In this document: positions 54,856 through 64,000 of the stretch, piece by piece
How positions within the stretch are numbered: position 1 is the first letter of the stretch
Layout of the letters: each line of letters begins with the position of its first letter
NCBI GenBank assembly: GCA_002337125.1
Contig: DDFJ01000004.1
Span: 2,948,134-3,012,133, forward strand
Length of the DNA stretch: 64,000 nt
Reading direction: 5' to 3'
From: Chitinophagaceae bacterium UBA1931
GTDB lineage: Bacteria; Bacteroidota; Bacteroidia; Chitinophagales; Chitinophagaceae
Made by a program: the position numbers and the translations under genes
Notes under the pieces: model-generated
Seen by the model: the letters and a program-made list of their open reading frames with translations, nothing else
The model's database searches: none
Told to the model about the DNA's origin: nothing

Positions 54856-54885
54856 AAAAAAGCCTGCTTTTGAGCAGGCTTTTTT
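54856..54885. terminator. Intrinsic terminator
   Basis: Stem AAAAAGCCTGCT / AGCAGGCTTTTT between convergent genes; bidirectional. Confidence 0.85.
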
Positions 54886-54898
54886 ATGTTATGTACTT

Positions 54899-56551
54899 CT
54901 ATTGCTTAATAATCTTATCCGATTCAACTAATTGCCCGTTCTTATATGTATTGATTATATAAATACCGGGGTGTAAAGAGGAAGCATCAAGCTTGTTGTT
55001 GCCAGCTGAAAGTGTTTGTTCTTTTACAATTCTGCCATTCATATCTGTTAACCTGATTTCCAGTTTCTCCTGTGCATATAAGTTCAGAGTGCTTTGTACA
55101 GGATTTGGTGTTGCAACCAATAGTTTTAACTTGTTCTCTGCAAACTTAACAAGTCTTACAGCAGAATAACTCTTACTGCCATCTGCATCATATAAAGCGA
55201 TGCGGTAGAAGTTGCTGTTGTTTATATCAGGTGTGGTATGAATGTATTTATAATTGTTTTGCAAACCTGAATTTCCTTTTGCCGGAATATCTGTTAGTTT
55301 TTTATAATTTTTTCCGTCTTTGGAATATTCAACTGCAAAATATGATGTATTAATTTCCTGCAATGTTGTCCAGTTAAGTTCTATTTTATTTGATTTTGCT
55401 ATAGCAGTAAAATCACCCCAAACGGCAGGCAGTGTAACAACGTTTTTCGTAATAACAACACTTGTCGGGTTATATGCTATACTGTAAGCACTTGGCATAT
55501 TAACTGAAGCAAAGCTGCCGGAAAATGTTCCGCTGGTAGTTAAAATAGTATAAGCTTGCAGAGGTGCACTTGTGTTTTCGGAAACATGTAATGAGAGGGT
55601 TGAAAGATCAACAGAGCCTGTAAGGTCGAGTCGGTCGTGTCCTGTGCCTGCTCCTGTACCATCTAAAACTTCAATGCTAACTGTTGCTGTTTGGCCATTT
55701 AATAAAGGTGAATTACTTGCTAAAATGCCGGGTGAATTACCTGGGGCTACATCTCCATTATTTACGACTGTTCCTGAAAATGAAAGACTTCCAATTCCCT
55801 TTATTGTGCCATTGTTTGTAAACGGAACGTTTGTGTTGTAAAATACAAACGTCGTTGTTTTTTTAAAAACTCCATTATTTATGAAGGCATTTGTTCCTGA
55901 AACATCGCTAAAACCGCCATCACCTAAAAAGAGTTCATTAATAGTTCCGTTATTTGTAAAAACGGCATTGTTAAAATAAATACCACCAGCCGAAGCTCCC
56001 CGAATCCAGTTAAAAGTTCCATTATTGGTGAAATTGGCATTTAAATCCTTATTAAAGTTTAAATCGAGGTTTACAACGGCGCCAGATGATGTTGTGGTTG
56101 GTGCAGATAGCGAGCCACTGTACCAGTTAAAAGTTCCATTTACAACTATATTTCCTGGACCAGAAATCGTGTTTAAGGATCTTAGCAAAAGCGTGCCATT
56201 TACAACGAGATCGTTTCCGGGGCCATCATTTAATGTAAGGTTAAAAGGGTTGACATTCACAGACAAGGATGCATTAGTTTCAATGACGAGTTGATCTGCT
56301 GTGACATTTGTATTTACGATGATATTGTCATTTGCACTGATCGTAATTACTCCGTCAGATGAACTCGGGGCTAAGACTGCAGATACCCATGCAGAGCCAT
56401 CATATCTTTCCCATTTAGAAATATCACTCCAGTTACCGCCACCCGAAGCGTTGACTGATCTGTAATCTCCCAATGAAGGTTGTGCGATAACACTTGTGAA
56501 AGCAAGAGCAAAAAATGCAGTTAAAAGTAAAAAGGTAAAATTAGGTTTCAT
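54899..56551 (-). CDS. T9SS-sorted beta-repeat protein
   Basis: 550 aa with signal peptide (~1-23). The middle region (~60-300) is built of NNGTF/NNGTI-type turns with alternating beta strands, like autotransporter-type beta-helix repeats. A FN3-like unit follows (~380-460), and the C-terminus is a type A sorting domain (VATPNPVQSTLNLYAQ...GIYIINTYKNG). Probably exported by T9SS and anchored at the surface. No catalytic motif seen. Confidence 0.87.
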   Translation of the reverse strand: MKPNFTFLLLTAFFALAFTSVIAQPSLGDYRSVNASGGGNWSDISKWERYDGSAWVSAVLAPSSSDGVITISANDNIIVNTNVTADQLVIETNASLSVNVNPFNLTLNDGPGNDLVVNGTLLLRSLNTISGPGNIVVNGTFNWYSGSLSAPTTTSSGAVVNLDLNFNKDLNANFTNNGTFNWIRGASAGGIYFNNAVFTNNGTINELFLGDGGFSDVSGTNAFINNGVFKKTTTFVFYNTNVPFTNNGTIKGIGSLSFSGTVVNNGDVAPGNSPGILASNSPLLNGQTATVSIEVLDGTGAGTGHDRLDLTGSVDLSTLSLHVSENTSAPLQAYTILTTSGTFSGSFASVNMPSAYSIAYNPTSVVITKNVVTLPAVWGDFTAIAKSNKIELNWTTLQEINTSYFAVEYSKDGKNYKKLTDIPAKGNSGLQNNYKYIHTTPDINNSNFYRIALYDADGSKSYSAVRLVKFAENKLKLLVATPNPVQSTLNLYAQEKLEIRLTDMNGRIVKEQTLSAGNNKLDASSLHPGIYIINTYKNGQLVESDKIIKQ

Positions 56552-56733
56552 ACGTATCCTTTTTTTGATAAGAAAATGATGTTTTGATTAAAGCATGGTT
56601 TTTATAGGTACCGGAGGTTGCTGTAACACAAGATTATTCTGTGGATAAAAGGATATGTCAATTATTTTCAAATAAAAATACGACAATTAAAGTGATCTGT
56701 GAATTTTAAGGAAACAAAGTTTTGGAAGTAAAT

Positions 56734-57969
56734 TTAATATGTGTACAAATATTTTGAAATAGTTTCATAAAGCGCTTTGATGCTGTTTTCCCACGTATGG
56801 CTTTGTGCAAAAGAAATTCTGCTTTGAATTGTGGCTTCTTTCCCATCGTTGGCTAACAATTGTTCGATTAAGTAAGGATAATCTTCAGGCTTCTCAGCAA
56901 GCAAAACATATGGTGCAAACAATTCCATTGCTTTGGTTTTTGTCGCAACTGTTGACTTTCCCATAGCAAGGTATTCATCTATTTTAAGTGGGTAATTACC
57001 ATTTGTAATGAAATTAATTTTTTGGGGATTTATACATACGTCAAATTCTTTTATGTAAGATGGAAGTTGATCGATTGTTTTAGAACCCAAAAAGTGGATA
57101 TTAGGGAATTTATGAAGTTCACTAATTCTAAAAGTCTCATCTTCAGGGCCAACCAGAACAATTTGCCATTTTGAATTTTGTTCTGCTATAATCTGAATTA
57201 TTTTATGATCAAGCCTCGATGAATCTAATGCACCTACATATCCAATTCTTGGCCGGGAAATTTGTTGAAGATCGCCAGGGATTACATTTATTTTCTCGGG
57301 ATCAAATAAAGAAAGTTTGCAACCTTGACCTATATATGTACTTTCAGGATTAAACTGCATGCAATAATCCCTGTAATAAAGCGAATTTGTCACAACGATA
57401 TCGGCTTTCTTTATCAGTTTTGGTTCCAGAATACTGCTATGTTTCTTCCAGAAACTGTACCCTTGCAGAAAATCACGCATGTAATAGATATACAAAGATG
57501 GAGAAAGTAGTTCCTTTAAATAAAATCCATTGTAAATATCATTGTCGTTAAAAAGAATAATATTGTTAAATCCAAGCTCTTCAATTGCTTTTTTTATGTC
57601 AGAAGCAAAACGGCGGTTATTCAATCTGTTGGCGAAACTGAAAGCTGAGGTAAAAGGAATCCAGTTAATTGATTCAATAAGTGAAGTAGGATAAAATTGC
57701 CAAAGCTGATCACCAATCTGTTCGATTTGTTTTTCTTTAGTTCTGATTATTTTACAGTGCTTTTTAACTCCGCTGCTTTCATTTTTGTTGTAAAAAGTTT
57801 TTCTTGTGATTGGAATGTTAATATAAAGTACACGGTTATGTTTGGCCAGTTCGAGGGCAATATTCTTACAATTACTACCTAATTCATAATACCATGGTTG
57901 AATGGAAATAATAACAAAATCTCTGTTTTTAATCAGAGGTTGCTTGTCTTTAATTATATCATTTCCCAT
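56734..57969 (-). CDS. GT-B fold glycosyltransferase (GT4-like)
   Basis: 411 aa. N-terminal FVIISIQPWYYELGSNCKNI and a C-terminal domain with LVGPEDETF and NYPLKIDEYLAMGKSTVATK, resembling the donor-binding part of GT4 enzymes. Probably adds a sugar in the polysaccharide pathway. The following HAD gene is 31 bp upstream on the same strand, so the group HAD/UbiA/GT may be one operon. Confidence 0.8.
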   Translation of the reverse strand: MGNDIIKDKQPLIKNRDFVIISIQPWYYELGSNCKNIALELAKHNRVLYINIPITRKTFYNKNESSGVKKHCKIIRTKEKQIEQIGDQLWQFYPTSLIESINWIPFTSAFSFANRLNNRRFASDIKKAIEELGFNNIILFNDNDIYNGFYLKELLSPSLYIYYMRDFLQGYSFWKKHSSILEPKLIKKADIVVTNSLYYRDYCMQFNPESTYIGQGCKLSLFDPEKINVIPGDLQQISRPRIGYVGALDSSRLDHKIIQIIAEQNSKWQIVLVGPEDETFRISELHKFPNIHFLGSKTIDQLPSYIKEFDVCINPQKINFITNGNYPLKIDEYLAMGKSTVATKTKAMELFAPYVLLAEKPEDYPYLIEQLLANDGKEATIQSRISFAQSHTWENSIKALYETISKYLYTY

Positions 57970-58000
57970 TGTAGTTGAATTGTGGTTAAAGTCAGAAATT

Positions 58001-58597
58001 TTATCTGAATGGTTTCATGAAATTATGGTTTGCAATAGAAAGCATCTGTTTGTCACCGGAGGAATCTCCATAAGCATAAATTTCTGAATAATCTTTCAGT
58101 TGAAATTCTGCTGTAATTCTATTCACTTTTTCATTTCCATGACAATTTTTCCCTTTAATTTTTCCTGTTATTTTGTTGTTTGTTACCTCAAGTTTGGTTG
58201 CAAGCAACTTCATGTTCATAGATGTTGCAAAATAAACAACCCAGTTTTCAGGCGAGGCGGATACAATTACAGTTTCAATTGACTTTTGTTGCAGGTTCTG
58301 TATTTCTTCGATAGCTTTTGATCTTATCAGTGCCGGTATTTTACTGTCTGCGAAATCGTTACATAATTTTTTAAATTCATTACTGTTCATACCCCCAAAA
58401 AAATAGGTAAGAACTTTCTCTTTTGCTTTTTGATTCGAAATGATTTTTATTTTATATGCAACCAGGTAATGAAAGTTTAGTAAGAATCCAAGATATAGTA
58501 AGAAAGACCCTTTGGAATACCTGATAAACTCAATTAGGGTATCCTTAGTTGTAATTGTTCCATCGAAATCAAAAAAGGCAATTCCTGGCTTCATCAT
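58001..58597 (-). CDS. HAD-IB family phosphatase
   Basis: 198 aa. Motif I FFDFDGTITT (Asp10/Asp12) and motif IV-like YGDSSGDKQM (~175-185) define the HAD fold; ETVIVSAS is motif II. Its start overlaps the UbiA stop by 4 bp (ATGA), indicating coupling. With UbiA it recalls the mycobacterial DPPR synthase/phosphatase pair; it could dephosphorylate a polyprenyl-phosphate sugar. Confidence 0.85.
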   Translation of the reverse strand: MMKPGIAFFDFDGTITTKDTLIEFIRYSKGSFLLYLGFLLNFHYLVAYKIKIISNQKAKEKVLTYFFGGMNSNEFKKLCNDFADSKIPALIRSKAIEEIQNLQQKSIETVIVSASPENWVVYFATSMNMKLLATKLEVTNNKITGKIKGKNCHGNEKVNRITAEFQLKDYSEIYAYGDSSGDKQMLSIANHNFMKPFR

Positions 58598-59496
58598 TTA
58601 AAAAAAGTAATATCCTTGAAATAAATCACAAAAACGTAACTGGCAACCCACAGTAAGAGGGAGAGTTGAATAAACCTGTCTTTGTACAGGATTTTTGTTG
58701 GAGATCCGGATTCTCCTGAAACATATATTATTTGTAAGTATCGCATAATGCCGGCAAAAACGAAAAGACAGGTATAATACAATCGGTATGTTCCCAGTCT
58801 GTGCGTAACCTCATCGGACATTGTGTACATGAAATAAGCAACAACGATAACAGATGATACAAGTGCCAGAAGAACATTTAAGAAATCAAGGTTGTAGCCT
58901 TTTACAGATTTTCTCATATCTACTCCGGAATTAAGCTTGAGTAAAACATCATCTCTTCTTTTACCAATAGCCATAAATAGTGCAAGCAGGAATACCATTA
59001 TTACAATCCATTCTGAAAGAGCAATAAATGCAATAACAGATCCTGCTTTTACACGAAGAACAAAACCAATGGCAACGATTATAATATCAAGAATTGGTAT
59101 TTTTTTCAAAGTAAGTGAATACGCCAGATTCATCAGGAAATAAATACCCAGAACAAACACAAACTTGTCACGTAGCAGCCATGCAATGATAAAGCCGCTT
59201 AATAGAAGCAGAGTGCAAATAATTAACGATACCGGCTTTGTTATACTTCCTGAAGCAAGCGGTCTGAATTTTTTAACAGGATGTTTTTTGTCATCTTCAA
59301 TATCTCTGTAATCATTTATTATATAAATACTACTGGCAACGAAAGAAAACGCAACGAAACCAAGTAGCAGCTGAAGATGTTTATCGGTGTTAAATAAATG
59401 ACCTGAAAAAAAAACAGGTAAGAAAATGAAAAGATTCTTAGCCCAATCCTTTGGGCGGAGTAGCTTAATATATTGCACCTTATATTTTTGTAACAA
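58594..59496 (-). CDS. UbiA-family prenyltransferase (DPPR synthase-like)
   Basis: 300 aa with ~8-9 helices. The Asp-rich motif NDYRDIEDDKKHP (61-73) coordinates Mg2+ and the allylic/polyprenyl phosphate; LLRPKDWAKNLFIFLPVFFS is typical of decaprenyl-phosphate phosphoribosyltransferase. It would transfer phosphoribose to a polyprenyl phosphate. Adjacent HAD phosphatase fits removal of the 5-phosphate (inference). Confidence 0.85.
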   Translation of the reverse strand: MLQKYKVQYIKLLRPKDWAKNLFIFLPVFFSGHLFNTDKHLQLLLGFVAFSFVASSIYIINDYRDIEDDKKHPVKKFRPLASGSITKPVSLIICTLLLLSGFIIAWLLRDKFVFVLGIYFLMNLAYSLTLKKIPILDIIIVAIGFVLRVKAGSVIAFIALSEWIVIMVFLLALFMAIGKRRDDVLLKLNSGVDMRKSVKGYNLDFLNVLLALVSSVIVVAYFMYTMSDEVTHRLGTYRLYYTCLFVFAGIMRYLQIIYVSGESGSPTKILYKDRFIQLSLLLWVASYVFVIYFKDITFFK

Positions 59497-59563
59497 AATA
59501 CAATCCTTTTTCTAATTGCAAAAGAATTGTATATTATTCGTTGTATTTGCAGAATAAAAAGTA

Positions 59564-59597
59564 TTAAAAAAGCTCCCTGTCAAAGGGAGCTTTTTTA
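59564..59597. terminator. Bidirectional intrinsic terminator
   Basis: AAAAAAGCTCCCT / AGGGAGCTTTTTT stem with 6-nt loop, just past the metalloprotease stop and before the UbiA gene. Confidence 0.85.
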
Positions 59598-59614
59598 ATA
59601 AAGAAGTGAATATT

Positions 59615-62173
59615 TTATTTCACATCAATTGCTTGCGAAATCCTGTCGATCAGATCCTGCAGATGCAGTTTGGTGATATTGTCAGTAATTCCGGGCAATG
59701 CACTGCGCATATCTGCACGAAGTGTGCGCAATGTTCCTTTTAAAATAGAATAGGTATCTGTGTTCTTTACACTTAATGATGGTGAAACCTGGAACACAAT
59801 AGTAATACCACCTGCACCAGAACTTTGAGGTGCTGCAGAAGGTAATAAACCAATGATACGTTCAACAAACATTTTCTGCAGGTTGCGGCGGTAAATATCC
59901 GTTGCTTTTTTAGTGTAGATTTCACTGAATACTGCACGGCGTAAATCATCCATCAGTTCCGTTGCTTTGTAAGCATTGTTACCCAATGCTGATTCCATTG
60001 CATACAGTTTGCTGAATGTACCTGTATTAACAAGACGGTTAATGATTGTTTCCTGCCTGTTTGCAATAACGATTTGCGGATTTTCACCAGTACGGTTAAA
60101 GATATCATTATTGATTAACCATGTTGGTGTGGCAAATAATTGCTGACTTAAGAAGTTAACTGCTTCTTTTTGCGTTGCTTTTGGTGTGTATTCATAAACA
60201 GCAGCGCCTTGCTCTACAATTTTTGGTGTTTCATAAATACCGCCAACATTTTTTGCAACATGACCCATATAACGTCCAAACTGTGTTACAATCTGGGTGT
60301 ACATTTCATCAAGTGAAGCAAATCCTTCAGTAGGTTGTTTTGTCCAGTTGAGAAGATTGGGAACAATACGTTGGAGGTTTTTAATTCCGTAAGCACCTGC
60401 TTTCATTGCATTATCACCAAGATCTTCGTTTTGTGAACGTGGATCATCAGGGTTGATTTCTGTACCAAACCAAAGACGTTTATTCTTTAATCTTTCAGTT
60501 GTGATTTTGGTTAAGTATGGAACTTCATCAGCTGCTGTTTTGTATTGAGGCAACCAGCGGTAACCCCATTCAATAGCCCATTTATCATAATCACCAATAC
60601 GTGGGAACAAGCCAACTCTGTCAACGTTATCTTCTGGTTGTGCAACATAGTTGAAACGGGCATAGTCCATAATAGAAGGTGTATGACCATTTGCTTCAAC
60701 CCATTTTTTATTGCGCAGGCTGTCAACAGGAACTGTTGATGAAGAACCGAAGTTGTGACGAAGGCCTAAAGTATGACCAACTTCATGTGATGATACAAAA
60801 CGGATCAGTTGTCCCATCAGTTCATCACTGAAATTCATTGTACGTGCACCTGTATCAACAGCTGCTGTTTGTACAAAATACCAATCGTGCAGTAACTGCA
60901 TTACATTGTGATACCAGTTGATGTGGCTTTCAAGAATCTGGCCACTTCTTGGATCATGCACATTTGGTCCGCTTGCATTTTGTGTTTCAGATGGTTTATA
61001 AACGATGGCGCTGAAACGGGCATCTTCGAGACTCCAGGTACTGTCTTCTTTGCGTGAAGGAGCAACTTTAGCCATGATTGCATTTTTAAATCCAGCTTGC
61101 TCAAAAGCAACCTGCCAGTCGTTTACACCCTGAATCAGGTAAGGAACCCATTTTTTTGGAGTAGAAGGATCGATATAATAAACAATCGGGTTTTGCGGCT
61201 CAACCAGTTCACCACGAAGATATTTTTCTACATCTTCAGGTTTAGGTTCAAGCTTCCATCTTACAGCCATTTCAATTTCTTTCACACCTTGAGGATTGGC
61301 ATCAAAATCAGTATAGTCTCTTGTAAAATAGCCAACTCTTGCATCAAACAATCTTGCTTTAGCAGGAGTTTTTGGAAGAAGCAAAACGGAACTGTTTAAC
61401 TCAAGTGTATATACAGAACCGCTGGCTCCACCCGCAAATGGATTTCCACCTGCAGAAGGTGCTGCACCACGGCTATATGTTTTAACTGTTTTGATTTCGA
61501 TGTTGATGGGATATGATTTTACATTTTGAATGTAAGATCTGTCGCTTTGAATAGCACCAAGCTGTAAACTTGATTTTGCACCTGGATTAAAGAACAGGAT
61601 GTCGTTATCACCTGCAATGTAATCGGTTAATTCAATCACAGTTGAAGACGTATTTGTCACAGAATCTCTTCCATATGCCTTCACATCAAATGATTGCATG
61701 ATCGGAAGTGTGTTTGAGTTTACAACAGCTTTGTACATGCCGGCAGTGTCCTTTGACCTGCTGTCGAACGATACTCTTCTCAGGAAAACCCTGTTAGATG
61801 GTCCTTTTTCAAAACGGATCACACTATTATTAATAATATCGCCTGCATAGCCGCTGAATCCATTACTTAAACCAGCTGCAGATTTTGAAATACGGGCAAC
61901 CACAAGGATATCTCTGCCCATTAATGAATCGGGAATTTCAAAGAACCATTTATCCTCAATGCGATGTACTTTGAACATACCCTCGTCAGTAACTGCTTTG
62001 TCGGTAATTACTTCTTTATACGGTTTGGGTGCAGAGCGGGCAGGGGCCGGTGCTGTGGGGGTAATAGCCGGAGTTTGACCGGTTGGAGCAGCGGGTCTGT
62101 TTTGTGTAAATCCGGTTTTTATCAAACCAAAAAGAACAAAGACAAACAGCCACCCTCTTAATTGAAGTTTCAT
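59615..62173 (-). CDS. Secreted zinc-dependent metalloprotease (DUF5117/DUF4953 type)
   Basis: 852 aa. Signal peptide 1-23, a Pro/Ala-rich linker (~24-50) and then the DUF5118/DUF5117/DUF4953 layout. The zinc motif is HEVGHTLGLRHNF (~462-474), matching HExxHxxGxxH. Members are Bacteroidota metzincin-like proteases of the envelope. Substrates unknown. It is a single minus-strand gene with ~310 bp before the divergent exbB gene. Confidence 0.92.
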   Translation of the reverse strand: MKLQLRGWLFVFVLFGLIKTGFTQNRPAAPTGQTPAITPTAPAPARSAPKPYKEVITDKAVTDEGMFKVHRIEDKWFFEIPDSLMGRDILVVARISKSAAGLSNGFSGYAGDIINNSVIRFEKGPSNRVFLRRVSFDSRSKDTAGMYKAVVNSNTLPIMQSFDVKAYGRDSVTNTSSTVIELTDYIAGDNDILFFNPGAKSSLQLGAIQSDRSYIQNVKSYPINIEIKTVKTYSRGAAPSAGGNPFAGGASGSVYTLELNSSVLLLPKTPAKARLFDARVGYFTRDYTDFDANPQGVKEIEMAVRWKLEPKPEDVEKYLRGELVEPQNPIVYYIDPSTPKKWVPYLIQGVNDWQVAFEQAGFKNAIMAKVAPSRKEDSTWSLEDARFSAIVYKPSETQNASGPNVHDPRSGQILESHINWYHNVMQLLHDWYFVQTAAVDTGARTMNFSDELMGQLIRFVSSHEVGHTLGLRHNFGSSSTVPVDSLRNKKWVEANGHTPSIMDYARFNYVAQPEDNVDRVGLFPRIGDYDKWAIEWGYRWLPQYKTAADEVPYLTKITTERLKNKRLWFGTEINPDDPRSQNEDLGDNAMKAGAYGIKNLQRIVPNLLNWTKQPTEGFASLDEMYTQIVTQFGRYMGHVAKNVGGIYETPKIVEQGAAVYEYTPKATQKEAVNFLSQQLFATPTWLINNDIFNRTGENPQIVIANRQETIINRLVNTGTFSKLYAMESALGNNAYKATELMDDLRRAVFSEIYTKKATDIYRRNLQKMFVERIIGLLPSAAPQSSGAGGITIVFQVSPSLSVKNTDTYSILKGTLRTLRADMRSALPGITDNITKLHLQDLIDRISQAIDVK

Positions 62174-62484
62174 AATTGCGATGGTTTTAATGGCTGAAGG
62201 TAACTGTAAAATACATGCTGCTTAACATTCTGGTATAAAGTGGATATGAAATTGATAAGTGGCAGCTATGCCAATGAAATTATAAAATTGAAGCTGCAAA
62301 CCATTGCGTGAGAAAAAGAAATAAAAAAAATTAAAAAAGAGTGAGTTGTTGAAAATAAATATTTCCCTAACTTGTGCCACCCCCGTAAGGGTTGTGGTTC
62401 TATTCCTGGAAGTTTTTCGCAGAATTGTACCAATAATTATAACAGTATAATAATTAATTAAAAAACCAAAAAAATCAATTTGTC
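62174..62484. other. Divergent intergenic region before exbB
   Basis: 311 bp, AT-rich, no gene. A small dyad CCACCCCCGTAAGGGTTGTGG lies near 62387; no clear -7 box. Confidence 0.5.
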
Positions 62485-63339
62485 ATGGCTGAGACTAAAC
62501 CTACTGCAGCAAAAGCTGCAACTTCAGGGCAAGCTAAAAAGAACAGCAACATTATTTCATGGATTGCGCCCATCGTGTGTCTTATTGCAGGTTATTTAAT
62601 CTGGCGTTACATTCTTGGAGCAAATTCAGGGTTTAAAGAACCAGATCTTTCTGGTGGATTCTGGCCAACTCACAAAAAGCCTATCAATGGTTTATACCGT
62701 ATGTATGATGGTGGTATCATCGTTCCTGTATTGTTTGGCTTATTCCTGATGGTAATTGTATTTTCTATTGAGCGTTTCCTTACTATTTCTAAAGCAATGG
62801 GTAAAGGAAATGTAACTGATTTCATCCGCAAAGTGCAGTATCACCTTGCTAACAAAAATATCGACGCTGCATTAGCTGAGTGCGATAAGCAAAAAGGTTC
62901 TGTTGCAAACGTAATGAAAGCAGGTTTGAAGAAATACAATGAAATGACTCACGAAACTCAGCTGGATACAGAACAAAAAGTAGCTGCCATCCAGAAAGAA
63001 GTTGAAGAAGCAACAGCGCTTGAACTTCCAATGCTTTCTAAGAACCTGGTGTTCTTATCAACAATCACTTCACTCGGTACTTTGATCGCCCTGTTAGGAA
63101 CTGTATCTGGTATGATCCGTTCATTCTCTGCTCTTGGTGATGAAGGTGCAGGTGGTAACGCTTCTGATCTGGCGGTAGGTATCTCTGAAGCCTTGTATAA
63201 CACAGCTGCAGGTATCGCTACATCATCTTTCGCTTTGATCATGTACAACGTGTTCACTACAAAGATCGATGGTATTACTTACGGTATTGATGAAACAAGC
63301 TTCACACTTACTCAAAGTTTTGCTTCTCAGTATAAATAA
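62485..63339 (+). CDS. exbB: MotA/TolQ/ExbB proton channel protein
   Basis: 284 aa. An Ala/Lys-rich N-terminus is followed by helices at ~25-45, ~80-98, ~190-215 and ~235-255. The TolQ/ExbB signature region FLSTITSLGTLIALLGTVSG is present. It pairs with the ExbD protein downstream to use the proton gradient, energising TonB-type outer-membrane transport or related work. In Bacteroidota the partner set often continues with more ExbD genes. Confidence 0.92.
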   Translation: MAETKPTAAKAATSGQAKKNSNIISWIAPIVCLIAGYLIWRYILGANSGFKEPDLSGGFWPTHKKPINGLYRMYDGGIIVPVLFGLFLMVIVFSIERFLTISKAMGKGNVTDFIRKVQYHLANKNIDAALAECDKQKGSVANVMKAGLKKYNEMTHETQLDTEQKVAAIQKEVEEATALELPMLSKNLVFLSTITSLGTLIALLGTVSGMIRSFSALGDEGAGGNASDLAVGISEALYNTAAGIATSSFALIMYNVFTTKIDGITYGIDETSFTLTQSFASQYK

Positions 63340-63414
63340 TCTTTGCTGCAGAAATGTATCATTGGTTATATGGAATTTAACTGAATCAGAATCTTATAAC
63401 AAAACTTTCAAGTA

Positions 63415-64000
63415 ATGTCGAAACTAAATAAAATACCACGGAAGAGTACATGGGTGGATATGACGGCCTTTGTGGACGTATCATTCCTGATCCTGTCATT
63501 CTTCATGTTGGCTACAAAATTTAAACCACCAGAAATTGTACAGGTGCAGAACCCTAAATCGGTTTCGTCTGAAAATCAACCCGAAAACGATGTATTTAAA
63601 GTGTCGTTTGATAAAGACGGAAAAGTGTTCATAAGTTTTAGTCCTGATAAAGAGGCACAAGACAAAGCTCAGCAAACTGCTGAGGTACTGAGCCGTCAAA
63701 AAGGTTTGAACTTAACACCTGCACAGATTTCAACTTTTAAAAAGTTCTCAATTGGTGGTATTGGTGTACCGGTAGAAAAATTGCCTGGTTTATTGAATTT
63801 AACCGATGACGAGTTTAAAAACTTTAAACAACCGGGTATTCCTGTTCAGGACAGTCTTAATAATCAATTAAACGATTATATAAATGCCCTGCTTACAGCA
63901 ACTGGTGGCCGCAAGCCCGAAAATGTGATGCTTAATGGTGATAACGGAACAAAATATCCTTATTTTAAAAATGTACTTGCTGCATTTAAAAAGAACGGTA
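63415..64000 (+). CDS. exbD: ExbD/TolR-family biopolymer transporter, N-terminal part
   Basis: Partial; open to the window end. ATG at 63415, 75 bp after exbB. The N-terminus MSKLNKIPRKSTWVDMTAFV, with VDVSFLILSFFMLATKF (a single helix), is ExbD-like and includes the conserved membrane Asp (FVDVSFL). The periplasmic part seen so far has about 160 residues, longer than classic ExbD. Confidence 0.9.
   Translation, partial: MSKLNKIPRKSTWVDMTAFVDVSFLILSFFMLATKFKPPEIVQVQNPKSVSSENQPENDVFKVSFDKDGKVFISFSPDKEAQDKAQQTAEVLSRQKGLNLTPAQISTFKKFSIGGIGVPVEKLPGLLNLTDDEFKNFKQPGIPVQDSLNNQLNDYINALLTATGGRKPENVMLNGDNGTKYPYFKNVLAAFKKNG

Noticed and set aside
1..64000. tRNA or rRNA genes
   Set aside because: No cloverleaf or rRNA-like sequence noticed when reading intergenic regions.

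Overview
The window looks like a chromosomal segment from a Bacteroidota bacterium, most likely order Chitinophagales; I cannot fix the genus. The grounds are three proteins with type IX secretion (T9SS) type A C-terminal sorting domains, Bacteroidota-type gene blocks (ftsX-DUF3098-uppP, MotA/TolQ/ExbB plus ExbD), a UMF1-type MFS transporter, a DUF5117/DUF4953-like metalloprotease, and matches to the Bacteroidota -7 promoter element TAnnTTTG. No rRNA, tRNA, insertion sequence, phage gene or CRISPR array was seen.

Layout. (1) 1-15.5 kb is housekeeping: a partial ruvC, a flippase-fold membrane protein, a DUF3108 protein, a minus-strand run (MBL hydrolase, UMF1 transporter, uppP, DUF3098, ftsX), leuS, a small lipoprotein, a MacB-like permease, an L,D-transpeptidase and a flotillin-like SPFH protein. 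(2) 15.5-59.5 kb is a large AT-rich surface-polysaccharide region. It encodes a phosphoglycosyl transferase fused to a degenerate receiver domain, a separate receiver-like protein, glycosyltransferases of several families (GT2-, GT4-, GT14- and GT-C-like), an epimerase, AsnB, a polysaccharide deacetylase, two acyltransferases, three methyltransferases, a Wzx flippase, a Wzy-like polymerase/ligase, a Wzc-like chain-length protein and a half-length TolC. Two giant T9SS proteins with N-terminal esterase folds (about 2356 and 1423 aa) and a 550-aa T9SS beta-repeat protein sit inside it. It ends with a glycosyltransferase and a HAD phosphatase/UbiA prenyltransferase pair. (3) 59.6-64 kb carries a secreted zinc metalloprotease, ExbB and a truncated ExbD.

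How the genes may work together (inference): UppP recycles the undecaprenyl carrier. The phosphoglycosyl transferase starts a repeat unit, the glycosyltransferases and tailoring enzymes build and decorate it, Wzx flips it, the Wzy-like protein polymerises it, and the Wzc-like protein sets length. No Wza-type exporter is visible; the half-length TolC between the Wzy-like protein and an acyltransferase is a candidate outer-membrane component. The T9SS esterase-like proteins could remodel acyl groups on this surface polymer.

Most unusual points: a previously unfamiliar three-copy module in the 2356-aa protein, an SGNH hydrolase apparently inserted inside a PKD-like domain, a perfect 264-bp tandem duplication in the 1423-aa protein, the half-length TolC, the pseudo-receiver/phosphoglycosyl transferase pair, a fourfold repeat in the SPFH protein, and several intergenic inverted repeats.
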